Part shown: in pieces, positions 1-9,565 of the stretch | Position numbering within the stretch: position 1 is the first letter of the stretch | Layout: each line of letters opens with the position of its first letter | Assembly (NCBI GenBank): GCA_010093515.1 | Contig: MU001670.1 | Span: 719,501 to 783,500, forward strand | Origin: Lineolata rhizophorae | Taxonomy: Eukaryota > Ascomycota > Dothideomycetes > Lineolatales > Lineolataceae | Reading direction: 5' to 3' | Length of the DNA: 64,000 nucleotides | Notes under the pieces: model-generated | Seen by the model: only the letters and a program-made list of their open reading frames with translations | Told to the model about the DNA's origin: nothing | Databases searched by the model: none | Position numbers and translations under genes: made by a program

Positions 1-200
1 TCTCTTTCCACTTGGCTGAGCTTCTGGAGGCTCATGTCGCATTCTTCTACCGATTTGGTCTTGCCGTCGCGTCGACGCGCCAGAGTCTGATGGTTGACGC
101 CGAAGGCTTTTGCAGCGGCCCTGACACTGTCAAAATGGCCTTCTTTGAGAGAATCGATAGCAAGGAGAATATCTGCTTCATTTGGAAGGCGTCGAGGCAT
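1..200 (-). CDS. pogo/Fot-type transposase, N-terminal part (partial)
   Basis: Reading leftwards from the ATG at 198-200, 66 codons are open to the window edge. The protein starts MPRRLPNEADILLAIDSL, followed by VRAAAKAFGVNHQTLARR and then QKLSQVE. This is the layout of a psq-type helix-turn-helix (helix one about residues 7-19, recognition helix about 27-43) at the start of fungal pogo/Fot1/Tan1 transposases, where it precedes the CENP-B-type HTH and the DDE catalytic domain. The QKLS-VE motif is where the second DNA-binding domain usually begins. The catalytic part is beyond the edge, so activity cannot be judged. A domesticated psq-HTH protein is possible, but the repeated motifs upstream favour a transposon. 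Confidence 0.75.
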   Translation of the reverse strand, partial: MPRRLPNEADILLAIDSLKEGHFDSVRAAAKAFGVNHQTLARRRDGKTKSVEECDMSLQKLSQVER

Positions 201-286
201 CGTGGGTGGAAAAATTGAGGTTTGAAGTTGGGGGACGCGTCAGGACGCGGGTGTGGGTCATACCCTGAGGGCGGGTTATACCCTGA
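1..286 (-). mobile_element. 5' end of a pogo/Fot-type (Tc1-mariner superfamily) DNA transposon, cut by window edge
   Basis: The left edge holds the start of a transposase gene reading off the window, preceded on its 5' side by a probable terminal-repeat region. At 255-268 and 273-286 lie two near-identical 14-mers, GGGTCATACCCTGA and GGGTTATACCCTGA, 18 bp apart; the core GGGT-ATACCC of each is almost palindromic, as sub-terminal transposase sites often are. The outer end of the element probably lies shortly after 286, but the exact terminus, the target-site duplication and the other end cannot be seen because the rest is outside the window. The visible transposase start is open, so the copy may be fairly young. 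Confidence 0.6.
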
Positions 287-2107
287 TAGGAACGGTTAAG
301 CAAAGACAACAAATCAGGCAAAAGAAACGTGCTATGATGTATTTTGGCACTGCTTTTTATCCTTCAGAGAAAAATCCAACCGCGTGGGGAGTTTTAGACG
401 AGATCGAGATTCCAGCAAGCGGCCCACACGTGGACACAGGGATTTGTTCTGGGGAGAGTGGTTCACTCGTCCTGAGAAATCATAGTCACGTGTCACTGAC
501 TAGCGTAGCCTCAAAAACAGAGATGTTAAGCACAATAAAAAGCGTAGGGCCGCGTGAAAATTGCTAATTCAGGTGACCCTATAGAGGTTAATTGATTGTG
601 AGACAAATAATGACTGTCAGAGATAGTCATGAACACTTTTTTAGTGTACGACATCGGGTTATTCTCCTCTCACTTTACACTAGAAAGCATTTGCAGTACC
701 CAGATCACATCCAATTATCACAATCACCGCAAGCATGTAGCAGCAGATAATTCTCCACTCTCATAATATCAAGATTTGGGAATGTGAAACTTAACAAAAG
801 CTCATAAAAGAGCCAGCCAGTCCAGAGAACAAGAAACGCAAAGAAAAAGCTCAACCAAGCCGAAGGCCTATTCTTCTCCCTTTTACTTCAACCTCTCCCT
901 AGCACCACACAATCCACATGCAACAATGTGCACGACACATCATCGACAACCAAAACACACCACGACAAGAGCAGCGAGCTCAAGCAGCACCTAATAGATA
1001 GACGCCACGAGCATCCAGCCGCGCATACAACAACATAAAGCCTCGAACATCCCATCCTTAGCAATGGTGCGCCGGCCCCTCCAAACCGAGCGCCACCATC
1101 GCTGAGAAGTCCACGCCTTTCTCGTACAACTCATCAAATTTTTTTTGTTTTACCGAGCACGCCGTGCATGCGGCAACACCAAAAGTCCAAGGGGCCGAGC
1201 AAACAATGGGACCAGTCAGCCCCCGTCCTCACGTCACCCGTGGATTTGCCCTGCCCCTGCTAGCCAAGGGGGCGCCGAACGCCTCGCGGTTTGGCCCACT
1301 GGGCCGGGTCGGAGGGCGTTCGAGCCCGCCCGGCAAGAAGCCATCGCGGACAGAGGGTGAGGTGGTGGAGGGGGGAAGACCTGCTGCGAGTCCGGCTCGG
1401 GAGAGGAGAGATGTGAGCCCCGCCTTCTGGTGGGTGGTGTTGGAGGGGAGAGATAGATAGTGAGGAGGGTACAAATAGGTGGCTAGCGGAGAGTGAAGGG
1501 AGAAAAAGTTAAGGTAAGAAATTACATTTATCTGATTTTTCCAAACGGATACGAGATGAGAGACAAAGCAAAACGGAAGAAAACTTTAAGGAGGACGAGA
1601 GTGGAGATGAAGAACAAGCCATGGCCAAGGAGTAGAGACAGTACGCGCTGGAGGCGAGAGGAGGCGCGGGCGGCGATGTAAGCGGCGGCGCGAGAGGTTG
1701 TGATGATGACGGGCGCGGCTCGGGGGGGCTGTTTGCGACGATGAAGCTCCGGCGGCGGCCTACGAGTCACACGTAAGAGATGAGCGTGGCTTCTTTCTCT
1801 GCGCTAGCGTGTGAGTGTAGTAGGTCTGATGCCTGCTCTGCCACTGCTTTCGTCTACTCTCCGTCCATTTCTTGCCGTACATGATGGAGTGTGGTTACGA
1901 CCATCCATTGAAAGGGAGATTTATGTCAGGCGTAGAGCCACACAGGAGTTGGACAGGTAGGGCAAGACAGTGTGAAGGTAAAGTGGAGTGCGACGGAGTG
2001 TAGAATAGGAAAGCAGTGGAGTGTGAGCCGCGCGAGTGGAGATGGATTTATTTTGACAATGGTTGAACGGGCAGGTTCATGGAGTGGAGAAGGAACCAAA
2101 GCACCGC
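287..2107. other. Intergenic, no gene supported
   Basis: About 1.8 kb between the transposon end and the 3' end of the first host gene. Two CACGTG hexamers lie 60 bp apart at 427-432 and 487-492. The segment 640-1040 is A/C-rich with no usable reading frame; 1150-1900 is GC-rich with purine-rich tracts. Short open frames here overlap on both strands and resemble nothing known. Part of 1900-2107 is probably the 3' UTR of the gene on the minus strand. Confidence 0.5.
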
Positions 2108-2635
2108 TCAAGGGTCCACATAGTCAATGTCGTCGAAGAGAGCCATGACGACCTTGAGCATCGGTTCGCAGAGGCTTACTTCATCATCGGCCTCGCCGCC
2201 GAACACGCGCACAAGGTTCTCCTTGCGCCGCCGCTCGTCGCAGTCGGCTTGCTCTCGCCGCTGGAGCGCCGCGCGCTCCTGCCACGCCGCGTACTGATGG
2301 TGCCAATGATTCACGGGCGAACGATGCGCAGGGAACTGATTAAGACTCGAAGACGCGGACGCGAAGGACGACTGGCTGGAAAGAGACGGCGTCGGGGAAA
2401 AGCGAGCCGAGCAGAGGCCCGGAGGAGGCGCGGGAGCAAACGCTGTCGCGATGTTTCCTCCGCCGCCGCCGGCAGCAACAGAAGATCCGACCGCATGTGA
2501 GAATGGAAGGCCGGCTGTCACGGCCGGCAGCGGCGCGGTGCAGCCATGCTGGTAGCCGCGGGCATGGTTGCTCTGGGGACGGTTGCGATTCCGAGGCCGG
2601 CTGCGAGTGCGCCGGCGGTTGTGACGGTTGCCCAT
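2108..2635 (-). CDS. Small Arg-rich conserved fungal protein of unknown function
   Basis: A single-exon frame encodes 175 residues. The start was put at 2633-2635 because the protein then begins MGNRHNRRRTRSRPRNRNR, a start I associate with a conserved hypothetical family of sordariomycetes; the frame is open 28 codons further upstream, but that extension looks like leader. After the basic N-terminus come a Gly/Ala/Pro-rich linker (about 40-90), a Ser-rich stretch, and a charged helical segment with Arg and Glu clusters (about 125-155). The end, CEPMLKVVMALFDDIDYVDP, is acidic and hydrophobic and looks like a short conserved binding motif. No enzyme domain or membrane segment is visible. The function is unknown; the basic head could bind nucleic acid, which is inference. 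Confidence 0.72.
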   Translation of the reverse strand: MGNRHNRRRTRSRPRNRNRPQSNHARGYQHGCTAPLPAVTAGLPFSHAVGSSVAAGGGGGNIATAFAPAPPPGLCSARFSPTPSLSSQSSFASASSSLNQFPAHRSPVNHWHHQYAAWQERAALQRREQADCDERRRKENLVRVFGGEADDEVSLCEPMLKVVMALFDDIDYVDP

Positions 2636-4184
2636 CGTATTTGAACCGGCGACGGGGCGAATAGGGAAAGGCAAAACAGAGTTTGCAGAGAGGCGGGGAA
2701 AGCCTGAAGGGGCTAACAAAAAAAAATATTTTAGCTGTGGAGAGACATGGCGGCCCTCTTATACAACAAGCAGCAAGGCCGCGGAGCAGTCGGCGAGGAG
2801 TCACGGGCTGGGGTTCTGGGCGTGGGATGACATTTCCCATTCGACGAGTCCACGACTGATGTGGTGGTGAGTCACCGGGCGCAATGGTTGGTCGCCGGGC
2901 CTGGCGCGGCCGGCCGCACGGCGCGCGTCCGTGCGCGATGTGGCGAAGTCCCATTGCCTGGGCCGCAGCCGGTGGTGCCTCGCGCGCCTGCGCCTCTCTG
3001 AGGCTTGCCCTCCCGCCGACAGCACCTCCACCACGGGGCATCTTTTCTCTTGATATTTTTGTCGCAAGGCTCTTTTCTGTTGTTCTTCTGCTTCGCTCGC
3101 AATCTCCAGGGCAGCCTTCGCCTTGGCCGTCCTCTCCGGCCACTTTTCGCAAGCCTCGTCTGAGCGCATGCATGCCGGCGTGGTGCCTCTGCATCGGGTG
3201 GAGCAAGCGGGGGATGACGAGGCGCTCCGAAAGCCAGTCACAGACTGTCGCGCAGGCCAAGGTTGCATGGACGAAGCCCGTTTCCATTGCGCCGTTCGCC
3301 CAGCTTCCCCTGGGGCGTGCGAGATGTCCCGTGCTCTCGGCGCCCGGCATCCGCCTACACAGGTAGTTAAGCCCCCCGGGTCTTCCTCCGTGCGCCAGGC
3401 ACACCATATCACGTGGCGCCTGTTGATGAGATCTGAGTGCCGCCCGTGACTGTACCTGCTCCGCGCCGAGCTCCGACTAATCCTCCTTTTGCCGTCCAAA
3501 GGCTCCAGTGTGGATGTGTTCGTATACGTGGTTGATTAACTCGCTTCTAGACTGATGACTGCCTTCTTGGTCGGATGGACAACGCCTCCAAGCCATTGTT
3601 GCGAGGCTAACGCCGCCGCCTCGCCGTGGCGTTACTGCTGAACTCCAGCTTTATGACTTGCGGGGCAACGTCTTCGCCTCGCTTGTCGCAAGGCTGCAGA
3701 CAGTTCAGGATTGTTCGCGCAGAAGCCTGTTCACTCGCTCAGCGGTCCGTAGATGGATGGGTGGGTGGAGGGAATGAATGGTTGCGCCGTACAGGCTGCC
3801 ATGGACGCTTTGCCACTTAGCCTCGCCATGGCCGCGACTTAGTGCTGTATCATGACTGCTCCATTACGCAAGAGTCATACCGAGAGACGCCTAGGAAGGT
3901 GCCTATTGCTGAGTCGCCAGTTGCAAGCTCGAATGCCGGACCATGGTTCGTACCACATCATCAGATTATGAACTGAAAGTTAATCACGTAGTCTCCATTC
4001 TCTAAGCGATAGCACAGATGTAATAACATATTTCTAAGTATATCGGTGCATGGTCATTCTAAAACCGAGAAGGGGCTCATAGGAGCACCACCCACTCATC
4101 AGCCATACAGACGTCTCTCCGTCCACCGTAGGCTCGGCTGAACGCGCTCACGTACCCGAAAACCAACCACAGCGGCAACCACAA
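2636..4184. other. Intergenic: upstream region of the Arg-rich gene and 3' flank of the LCAT-like gene
   Basis: The first ~900 bp (2636-3560) is strongly GC-rich, so long open frames occur in several frames on both strands without recognisable protein content. From 3560 to 4180 the composition is mixed. I see no gene; the segment holds the 5' flank of one minus-strand gene and the 3' flank of the next. Confidence 0.45.
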
Positions 4185-7115
4185 TCACTCCCTCCAAGTC
4201 GCCCTCTCCCCATTCCTCCTCCCCTTCCCGTCCAACCCCGCCCCCAACCCCACGCCCGCATTCCTCGCCGCCAACACCGCCTCGACTGCCCTCCCCACCG
4301 CCTCCAGGTCGCCCAGCAGCGACACATGTCCCCTATCCGAGCTGACGACGCCGCCCCTCACGACGGGGTACCCATCCGGCAGCATGGCGGCCCGGGCCAG
4401 CACGACGCCGTCGCCCGACGCGAAGGCGAGCTCGTCGTACGCGTCGGCCCGCGCGATGGCCTCGCGCGACGCCACCTTGGCCCCGTACACCGTCGGCGTC
4501 GACTTGCCGTAGATGACGGCCGCCGCCGGGTACGCGTTGGCCGCGTGGTGCCGCGGCTCGAAGGCGAGCTCCTGCTTGAAGCGCTTGGTCGCCGCCAGCG
4601 TGCGCCCGAGGTACTCCAGCGCCGCGGCGTAGGGCAGCGTCGTGTTGGGCGTCGCTGCCGCGCCGAGGGACGTGGATAAAGAGACTGACGAGCTGCGGTG
4701 GGGGCGCGGGTTGCCACTTGGGCTGCTGGCCGTGACGTCGGCTGTTGTGGGCTTGACGTCGCTGCCTTCGGCCATCTGGGGCACCATACCCGTGGGTGCA
4801 ACGGTGCCCGCGGCTGCGTGGGCGGCTGCATGGGATTTAGATGTTGATGCCTCAGCGGCAGGCGAGCGGGCAGCCGGGCTTCTCGGGGGAGAAGTCCTCG
4901 TGGTCGGGGACGGCTGCGTATTACCCTTGGAGATGGAGCCTTTGCGGCTCAACCCCTGGATGGTTGGCAGGGCAGAAGCCATGGAGCTCATGATGCCGGT
5001 GATGGATGGACTCGAGTTGGTTCCATTAGGGCTGTTCAGCGGGGGGAGAGGTGGGGCGAGGCATGGCGTGAGACGATAATCTACCCAAGTCTGCGGGTCG
5101 AAAAAGTCGACCGGGTATTCCTCCTTGGTATGCTTATTGAAGAAGCATTTGCCATCTAACGGAAGCAATGCGAACGACGTCCGGATCGTGAAGTTGACCT
5201 GAGCCGTAAGTACGCGCGAGGATATGAGGACATCATCGCCATTGCGTAGAGGGCCAAGGATATTGACACAAGTCTGAGGAACGCCAGCGTATATGACTCC
5301 GGCGAAGAGATCGGGTTGTTCGTTGACGACATGTCGAGTAATCAGGCCTCCCAGTGAGTGGGCGATGACTGTCGCACCTCGTCGTTCCTTAGGAAGATCC
5401 GGCCGATTGCAGGGCAGTTTGGCGAGAAAATCGCGCAACTGGCGGCTAAGGAGATGCGGGCTTAGGCGCCAATCGTAGCCATAATTGTGGACGCGAAGCT
5501 TCCCCGTCCGAGCATTATCGCTAGCTCGCAGCCGCTTGAGCAAACGGCGTGCAATGTCGACGGGTCCAATGTGGGTCAGCATGCCGCCCGGAATGATTCG
5601 CTGCTCCATTGTTTCCTCATCCTCGTCTGTTAAACCGACTTCCAAGTCGACCTTGCGAAGATTCAGGCCGACTTTTATCGGAACCCACAGTTGGCGATGT
5701 GGAGGCTCAGCTGACCGAAGAACTGACCCCCTATATCCGCCTAAAACAACTACATCTCCTGTGAGATTCTCTATGGCTCTGGTAAAGTAGGGATAAGCCA
5801 CCGTGTTCTTGGGAGCCATCCCTGCGGTTACTGACGCCAGGCGATCGTCCGCTGTCATCGGGCCTCTTCCTGGAACTGCTTTGTTCCGAGCAGTGGTTGA
5901 AAAGGCCTGAGATGACGACTTCAGAGGTGACTGACTAACAGAAGACGGGTATCTCACGCTATGAGAGATTCTATCACCAACTCCGGATTTGAAAGAACTA
6001 GTCGAGCCGAAACCAAAATTTGGCATGGATGGCATGGCGGGAATCTTGAAGTTAGCGTCTTGGAAACTATCTTTGATAGCTTTGAGACGGCTGTTAACCT
6101 GTTCCTGAACGTGCTCAAATCGGCTATCATCACCGAGAGAGGACGCTCGCGACAGTGATCGATGAAATAACAGGGAATCGTCCGAAGCCGACCTACGTAG
6201 ATTGCCATGGTTATGGGTGCCCAAGGGACCACCAGGAGGGACAGGTAATAGAGGAGACTTTGCCGACTTCTCTCTATGTGGCGTGGGCCTGGACCCTGCT
6301 GCTCTATCCGAGGGTGAGTCGCCTTCAAGTACGGCCGTAGGACGTAAATCACGCGCAACGACTGGGCTGCCGCCCTTGTTTGACGCTGTTTTAGCCTGTC
6401 CAGAAGGAATGGCAGAACCGGTACTGGCGCGCTTTGAGCGGTTTAATGTGGGAGCGCTCGTAGCCTCTGAAGTCGGGCCGCCATACGACAGCCCCGGGAA
6501 GGAGAAGTTTAGCAGGCTTGGGCTCTTTGGGAGAGATGGCAGGTTGAACTGCAGCAGCTTCTTAACGCTGTCCGGCGCGGAAAGCAGCCCTCCAGATGAC
6601 GCTCTCCGCCGATGTCCAATGCTGCCTAGGCTCTCCCGAAGCGCATTTTTGGTGTCTTCCGACCGCTGGAATACCTTTGGGCCCGCGCGCCACGGCGATG
6701 GGAGCCGCTTCGAGAAACCTTGGTCGCTGACTGGCAACCGCTCTTTCGAGGGCTCCGCTGTCGGCACTGGTGAGGATTTGGCCATCATCTCGGGCGCTGG
6801 AGGGAACCCTGCGCCATCGAGGTCCTCCATGGCTGCCGCCTTTTCCGCCGAGGGCGTGTTCGGCGACGTGAGGCGCGTCTGCGCCTGGCTGATACTGACA
6901 GCAATGACAGACCGTGCATCCTCCTCGGTCTGCGCATCCGAGTCGTCGCTCGTGTCGTTGTCTGAGGCGCCGTCAGCGCCGCTGTCGCCTGTGTGCATGA
7001 TGGAAGCATAGTGCCGTACATCGATGCCGCCGTCGGCCGGAGGAGGCGCGTCGCCGCGCGGGTCAGCGGCGCGCTCTTTGTCGCTGTTGTCGCTACCGTT
7101 CGTGTCCATTGTCAC
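4185..7115 (-). CDS. LCAT/PDAT-like alpha/beta-hydrolase with long disordered N-terminus
   Basis: An intronless frame of 976 residues. Residues 1-430 are low in complexity (acidic at 50-70, then Ser/Pro/Arg-rich with many possible phosphosites) and are probably disordered. The hydrolase core runs from about 440 (TGDVVVLGGYRGSVLR) to 690. It has HNYGYDWR near 553, as in the lecithin:cholesterol acyltransferase family, and a nucleophile elbow AHSLGG with Ser587. A second low-complexity insert (about 690-810) follows, and the C-terminal part carries SGDGVV (Asp902) and RGHVSLLGD (His930), which complete a Ser-Asp-His triad. No signal peptide or membrane segment is seen, so a cytosolic or membrane-peripheral acyltransferase or phospholipase is likely. 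The substrate cannot be told from sequence. The Ser-rich insert between nucleophile and acid is unusually long for the fold. Confidence 0.82.
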   Translation of the reverse strand: MTMDTNGSDNSDKERAADPRGDAPPPADGGIDVRHYASIMHTGDSGADGASDNDTSDDSDAQTEEDARSVIAVSISQAQTRLTSPNTPSAEKAAAMEDLDGAGFPPAPEMMAKSSPVPTAEPSKERLPVSDQGFSKRLPSPWRAGPKVFQRSEDTKNALRESLGSIGHRRRASSGGLLSAPDSVKKLLQFNLPSLPKSPSLLNFSFPGLSYGGPTSEATSAPTLNRSKRASTGSAIPSGQAKTASNKGGSPVVARDLRPTAVLEGDSPSDRAAGSRPTPHREKSAKSPLLPVPPGGPLGTHNHGNLRRSASDDSLLFHRSLSRASSLGDDSRFEHVQEQVNSRLKAIKDSFQDANFKIPAMPSMPNFGFGSTSSFKSGVGDRISHSVRYPSSVSQSPLKSSSQAFSTTARNKAVPGRGPMTADDRLASVTAGMAPKNTVAYPYFTRAIENLTGDVVVLGGYRGSVLRSAEPPHRQLWVPIKVGLNLRKVDLEVGLTDEDEETMEQRIIPGGMLTHIGPVDIARRLLKRLRASDNARTGKLRVHNYGYDWRLSPHLLSRQLRDFLAKLPCNRPDLPKERRGATVIAHSLGGLITRHVVNEQPDLFAGVIYAGVPQTCVNILGPLRNGDDVLISSRVLTAQVNFTIRTSFALLPLDGKCFFNKHTKEEYPVDFFDPQTWVDYRLTPCLAPPLPPLNSPNGTNSSPSITGIMSSMASALPTIQGLSRKGSISKGNTQPSPTTRTSPPRSPAARSPAAEASTSKSHAAAHAAAGTVAPTGMVPQMAEGSDVKPTTADVTASSPSGNPRPHRSSSVSLSTSLGAAATPNTTLPYAAALEYLGRTLAATKRFKQELAFEPRHHAANAYPAAAVIYGKSTPTVYGAKVASREAIARADAYDELAFASGDGVVLARAAMLPDGYPVVRGGVVSSDRGHVSLLGDLEAVGRAVEAVLAARNAGVGLGAGLDGKGRRNGERATWRE

Positions 7116-8953
7116 TAGTTCTCCAGGACAGAGGCATCAAAATAGTCGTCAAAGTCCGGAGTAGGTACAGCCGCCTTCATGCGATTCAAGTGTGAGCCCA
7201 TGCTGCTGCGGGAAGATGAGGGGCGGCAGGCTGATTGATAGATGCTATTACCTTACGTAGGACAAAGGCACCAGGCACGCAAGCTGACGGGCAGGCCTAC
7301 GACGATCGTCTCGGCACCAATCGCATCATTACTAGGCCATGCGCGTCCTCCACTCGCACAACGTGTGAATGCAGTGTGGCTTTTGCGAAGGGATCCAGGA
7401 GGAGGAATTCTGGTCGGCATTCTGAGATCATCATCCTGCCCCATCCTTGTCGGCTTCGCACTGCACCGCCACTGCAAGCCTCTTAACCGCTCGCGCCGGA
7501 ACGCGCCGGCCTCGATGCCCAATCAGGAAGGCGCGGTTTAATCGATCTTTGGTGGATCTCTCGTTTCCGCGAGCGCGGTATTCCTGCCCCCTTTTGATCC
7601 GCGCATCTTATGATCGTCATGCCAGAAGTTGGCACGTGGTTGGCTCTACTACGTATGTCACGAGTACCGAGGCACCCTACTACATGCGAGGTGTCTGCTA
7701 GTACTCCGTACTTCTTGGCCAGCCTTGCTTTAGCAGCGTCTACTGCAGAAATTCCTAGTCACGTTTTTTCCTGGATTGATCGACTACTGGCTGTGCGGTG
7801 TTCTACTTTCGCCTGAAACAGCTCATAACTGTTCACTCAGTCCACGCTATATTGTCCAAATTATTTCTTCCACCCTATCTCCCAACGAAAGATGAATGCA
7901 GGAAGCTGGAGATACCTCTTGTGGAGTACTATCCACTCGGAGTACTCCGATCAGTGTTAGAGCCGAGGATGTAACATGGCACCTTCGATATTCCTGGTGT
8001 GAAGTTGAATTTCACCAACTGACCGCTTTTTCGCTTTAGCAATGTCCACTATTGGGTCGTCACTGCTGTATCATCGGTTTATGCGGTGTGCTAGTGTTAA
8101 CACTGGAGCCCAAGTGTCACTGCACCCCTTGAGCACAGGTGCCTTCTCTGCAGCCATATTTCCTGGTTGTTGATTCATATTTGCAATGGACATCCCGGCT
8201 GGTTTCCTACAGCAAAGCTGAAAATTCGATCAAATGAGTGAACAAAGCCTATTATAATGTTTATTTTTGATTGACCGCTTAAACTTCGCTGACTTGGTTC
8301 ATCTAGTTATATAACGATTGTTGTTCAGCTCTCATAAGACGCTAATAAGTAATAACAATAAATGCAACTTCCCATTTTGAAATATACCGGATGTATCTTG
8401 AGTTGCTATTTTGAAAATTCGAACTGAAACTTACATAGGATATGGACCCCGATATCCGCTGCAACTTAGTATCAATGTAACATGATTAATGAGTCCGTAA
8501 CACTAGAGCTAAAGTGATCTCTAGAATTGTTGTTGGTTCTTAGCCTAGGTCGGTCCACAAAGCAGCGCTATCAGACCGCTCTTTAGGCATTACGTTGTCT
8601 CTTCAATCACAGGCCATCTAGTGTGCACTCTCCTTTTATCAATTAAGTAGCTATTACAACGTCAAGGCTGCACTTGTTACTCTCCATTTCCCCACTAAAG
8701 CTTGCGCACAACTATCCGCAAGTACCACCCGTACCACCTCTCACCATTTTCCCGTGCATATCCGCACCATTCCCGTTTCCGCCTAAGCCCACGCGTCACG
8801 AACACAAAAACCGCCCGCCACATGTCGCCCATGCTCAAAAAGAAAAAGGAAGAACGCTTCGGTTGCACAACTTAACCGGGCCGAAACGTGCGCGACACGC
8901 ACACACGGAGAAAGAGAGGCGGCAAGATCGGGCAAATACAGGTAGAAGCTCTT
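7116..8953. other. Intergenic, with an AT-rich island at about 8.2-8.5 kb
   Basis: Upstream flank of the hydrolase gene and 3' flank of the secreted-protein gene. From about 7830, and most clearly at 8220-8500, the sequence turns AT-rich compared with both sides. The change could be a decayed repeat or simply untranscribed spacer; no open frame or inverted repeat lets me name it. 8690-8900 is C/A-rich. Confidence 0.45.
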
Positions 8954-9565
8954 CTACTTGCTACCCACCTGCGTGATGGGGATGGCGAGTTGGGTGTTAG
9001 GCACGAGCGTGCAGGTAGTCCCATCATTTTCCTCGTCGCAAATGAAAATGTCCTCGTTGACGTCGCCGTAGGCTATACCGCGGACGTAAAAGGGATCGCT
9101 CGCGCTGAAGACGGTGTTACTTTTTATTTCCAAGACGAGATGAAAGCGCATTCGAAGAAAACAAAACTCACGTAGTGTCGAACCAGCGGTGGGCGACGGC
9201 AAGACTGAACGAGGTCACGTCTTCGAACCAGCTCAGCTTCCAGGTCCATGCCGGATCCGCGCATACGTGCTGGAAGAAGCAAGCCATGTTAACGGAGATT
9301 TGTACCCTGAACTTGATAGCGGAAGGAAAAGACTCACGTAAGTACTAGGATAGTCGCCACCGACGGCCCAGGAAGCAGAACACGTGGTTTTAGCGCCCAT
9401 TGCGCCAACGTCGGGATTGTGAGCCACGAAGTCAACGCTGTAGTTGTTGCTCTTCTGGGTGTTCAGTTCGTAGATGTCGAAGTGGCTGGCGTTGAACATT
9501 GCCGCTGCGCTAGCGTAGGAGTTGAGAGCTGCGATGGAGATAATGGAGTAGCCGGGAAAGCGCAT
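8954..9565 (-). CDS. Small secreted four-cysteine protein, three exons
   Basis: Model: exons 9565-9338, 9269-9172 and 9119-8954 (minus), 163 residues. Both donors are GTGAGT and the acceptors are CCAG and AAAG; phases 0 and 2 join cleanly. The first ~22 residues (MRFPGYSIISIAALNSYASA) fit a signal peptide. The mature part has four Cys (62, 79 and two near 137 and 144), enough for two disulphides, and a Trp/Phe-rich middle (DPAWTWKLSWFEDVTSFSLA) followed by HRWFDT and DPFYVRGIAYGDVNEDIF. The size and pattern recall the small secreted ascomycete proteins often listed as candidate effectors, some with the AA1-like (Alt a 1-like) beta-barrel. I cannot name the family with confidence. It stands alone, without a visible cluster. 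Confidence 0.72.

Noticed and set aside
253-567. 104-codon plus-strand frame beside the transposon
   Set aside because: Overlaps the terminal-repeat region and has no recognisable protein character.
2340-3499. Long overlapping minus-strand open frames (up to 355 codons) upstream of the Arg-rich gene
   Set aside because: Several frames are open at once in very GC-rich DNA, content is Arg/Ala/Pro-biased, and no domain or conserved start is visible. One stretch (ACMRSDEACEKWPERTAKAK) looks Cys/helix-like but is not matched by the flanks.
6202-7011. 269-codon plus-strand frame
   Set aside because: Antisense shadow of the LCAT-like hydrolase, whose motifs are clear.
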